Assembly (NCBI GenBank): GCA_963778185.1
Contig: CAVZTF010000002.1
Coordinates: 1 to 64,000, forward strand
Origin: RPQJ01 sp963778185
Lineage (GTDB): Bacteria; Pseudomonadota; Gammaproteobacteria; Steroidobacterales; Steroidobacteraceae
Direction of reading: 5' to 3'
Length of the DNA stretch: 64,000 nucleotides
In this document: in pieces, positions 63,669 through 64,000 of the stretch
Layout of the letters: the number at the start of each line of letters is the position of its first letter
Numbering within the stretch: the stretch's first letter is position 1
Position numbers and translations under genes: made by a program
The notes under the pieces: model-generated
Told to the model about the DNA's origin: nothing
Databases searched by the model: none
The model's input: only the letters and a program-made list of their open reading frames with translations

Positions 63669-63750
63669 GGTAATCCCCTTCGGCTGGTTGAATACGGGCG
63701 CGAGGCCGGCCCCCGCGCGATCTGCTGGGGCGCCGTTATAAGCCTGCTTT

Positions 63751-63768
63751 GTTACAGGACGATTACTG
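63751..63768 (-). promoter_or_regulatory. Pho-box-like site and -10 for the porin gene
   Basis: Read leftward: CAGTAAT-CGTC-CTGTAAC, two half-sites with the 4-nt Pho-box spacer and three mismatches to the consensus, followed after 10 nt by TATAAC (63735-63740), the normal distance for a PhoB-activated promoter. The site overlaps the last codons of phoR. Confidence 0.6.
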
Positions 63769-64000
63769 CCGTCGTTGCAGGCGCGTGACCGGGAAGTGAC
63801 AGGTGAACACGCTGCCCTTCCCCTCGACGCTCTGGATCTCGAGGCGCGCGCCGTGCCGCTGCAACGCGTGCTTGACGATCGCGAGGCCGAGCCCGGAGCC
63901 GCCGAGCTTGCGCGAACGGCCCGGATCGACGCGGTAGAAGCGCTCGGTGAGCCTCGGCACGTGCTCCGCCGGGATACCGATGCCCGTGTCGCGCACCTCG
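63763..64000 (-). CDS. phoR: Phosphate-regulon sensor kinase PhoR, C-terminal part
   Basis: The 3' end of a histidine kinase runs in from the right edge of the window. The ATP-binding domain G1 box VRDTGIGIPAEHVPRLTERF, the F box FYRVDPGRSRKLGGSGLGLA (G2) and the final IQSVEGKGSVFTCHFPVTRL are present. The dimerisation and sensor parts lie outside. The identity as PhoR rests on kinase class plus the phosphate context, which is strong. Confidence 0.85.
   Translation of the reverse strand, partial: EVRDTGIGIPAEHVPRLTERFYRVDPGRSRKLGGSGLGLAIVKHALQRHGARLEIQSVEGKGSVFTCHFPVTRLQRRQ

Overview
The window is a high-GC, densely packed chromosomal segment of a Gram-negative gammaproteobacterium. The gene order recJ-rpfE type, prfB-lysS, eno-kdsA-pyrG, accA-dnaE-rnhB-lpxB-lpxA-fabZ-lpxD-skp-bamA-rseP-dxr-cdsA-uppS-frr-pyrH-tsf-rpsB//map-glnD-dapC-dapD is the one seen in the Xanthomonadales and neighbouring deep-branching orders (Nevskiales/Steroidobacterales grade). 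A recJ-adjacent RpfE-type gene supports that placement. I cannot name a genus from sequence alone.

Bases 1-4.4 kb are a gene-poor accessory zone. It holds a secreted SnoaL/NTF2-like protein, a pile-up of gene fossils (a putative uracil-DNA-glycosylase-like gene, an IS3-family 3' end and an ADP-ribosylglycohydrolase fragment), a secreted SOUL haem-binding protein, and an intact IS110-family (IS1111-type) insertion sequence. The IS has perfect subterminal inverted repeats and a long 3' non-coding region that is a candidate bridge/seek RNA. An unoccupied relative of its target repeat lies at 394-450.

Bases 4.4-13.4 kb form a metal-oxyanion island. A leftward six-gene operon encodes a tungstate/molybdate-type ABC importer (permease, ATPase, binding protein), a TonB-dependent outer-membrane receptor, a small molybdopterin-oxidoreductase-fold protein and a second TupA-like binding protein. 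A divergent gene encodes a ModE-like HTH fused to a periplasmic-binding-protein-like sensor domain, followed by a secreted protein of unknown function and a di-haem oxidoreductase. A ModE-like palindrome lies between the two units. Together this suggests oxyanion uptake across both membranes under one regulator.

Bases 13.6-49 kb are almost entirely leftward housekeeping genes with stop/start overlaps of 4-8 nt: translation (lysS, prfB with its programmed frameshift, frr, tsf, rpsB), repair/replication (recJ, dnaE, rnhB), isoprenoid precursors (ispD, ispF, dxr, uppS), lipid A and envelope biogenesis (kdsA, lpxA/B/D, fabZ, skp, bamA, rseP, cdsA, ftsB), nucleotide and fatty-acid enzymes (pyrG, pyrH, accA) and tilS, truD, pcm, surE. 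Three single-base indels (the molybdopterin-fold gene, the rpsB tail, tsf) break otherwise normal genes and look more like consensus errors than biology.

Bases 49-64 kb carry rightward map-glnD-dapC-dapD and dapE, and two leftward phosphate blocks: pstSCAB-phoU, and phoR-porin-phoU2-dsbB. Pho-box-like sites precede pstS and the porin gene. The two longest gene-free gaps of the core region (accA-dnaE and dapC-dapD) each hold an inverted pair of ~120-bp palindromic elements. All four share a ~50-bp core, but each has its own self-complementary ~35-bp arms. This repeat family is the most unusual structure in the window.
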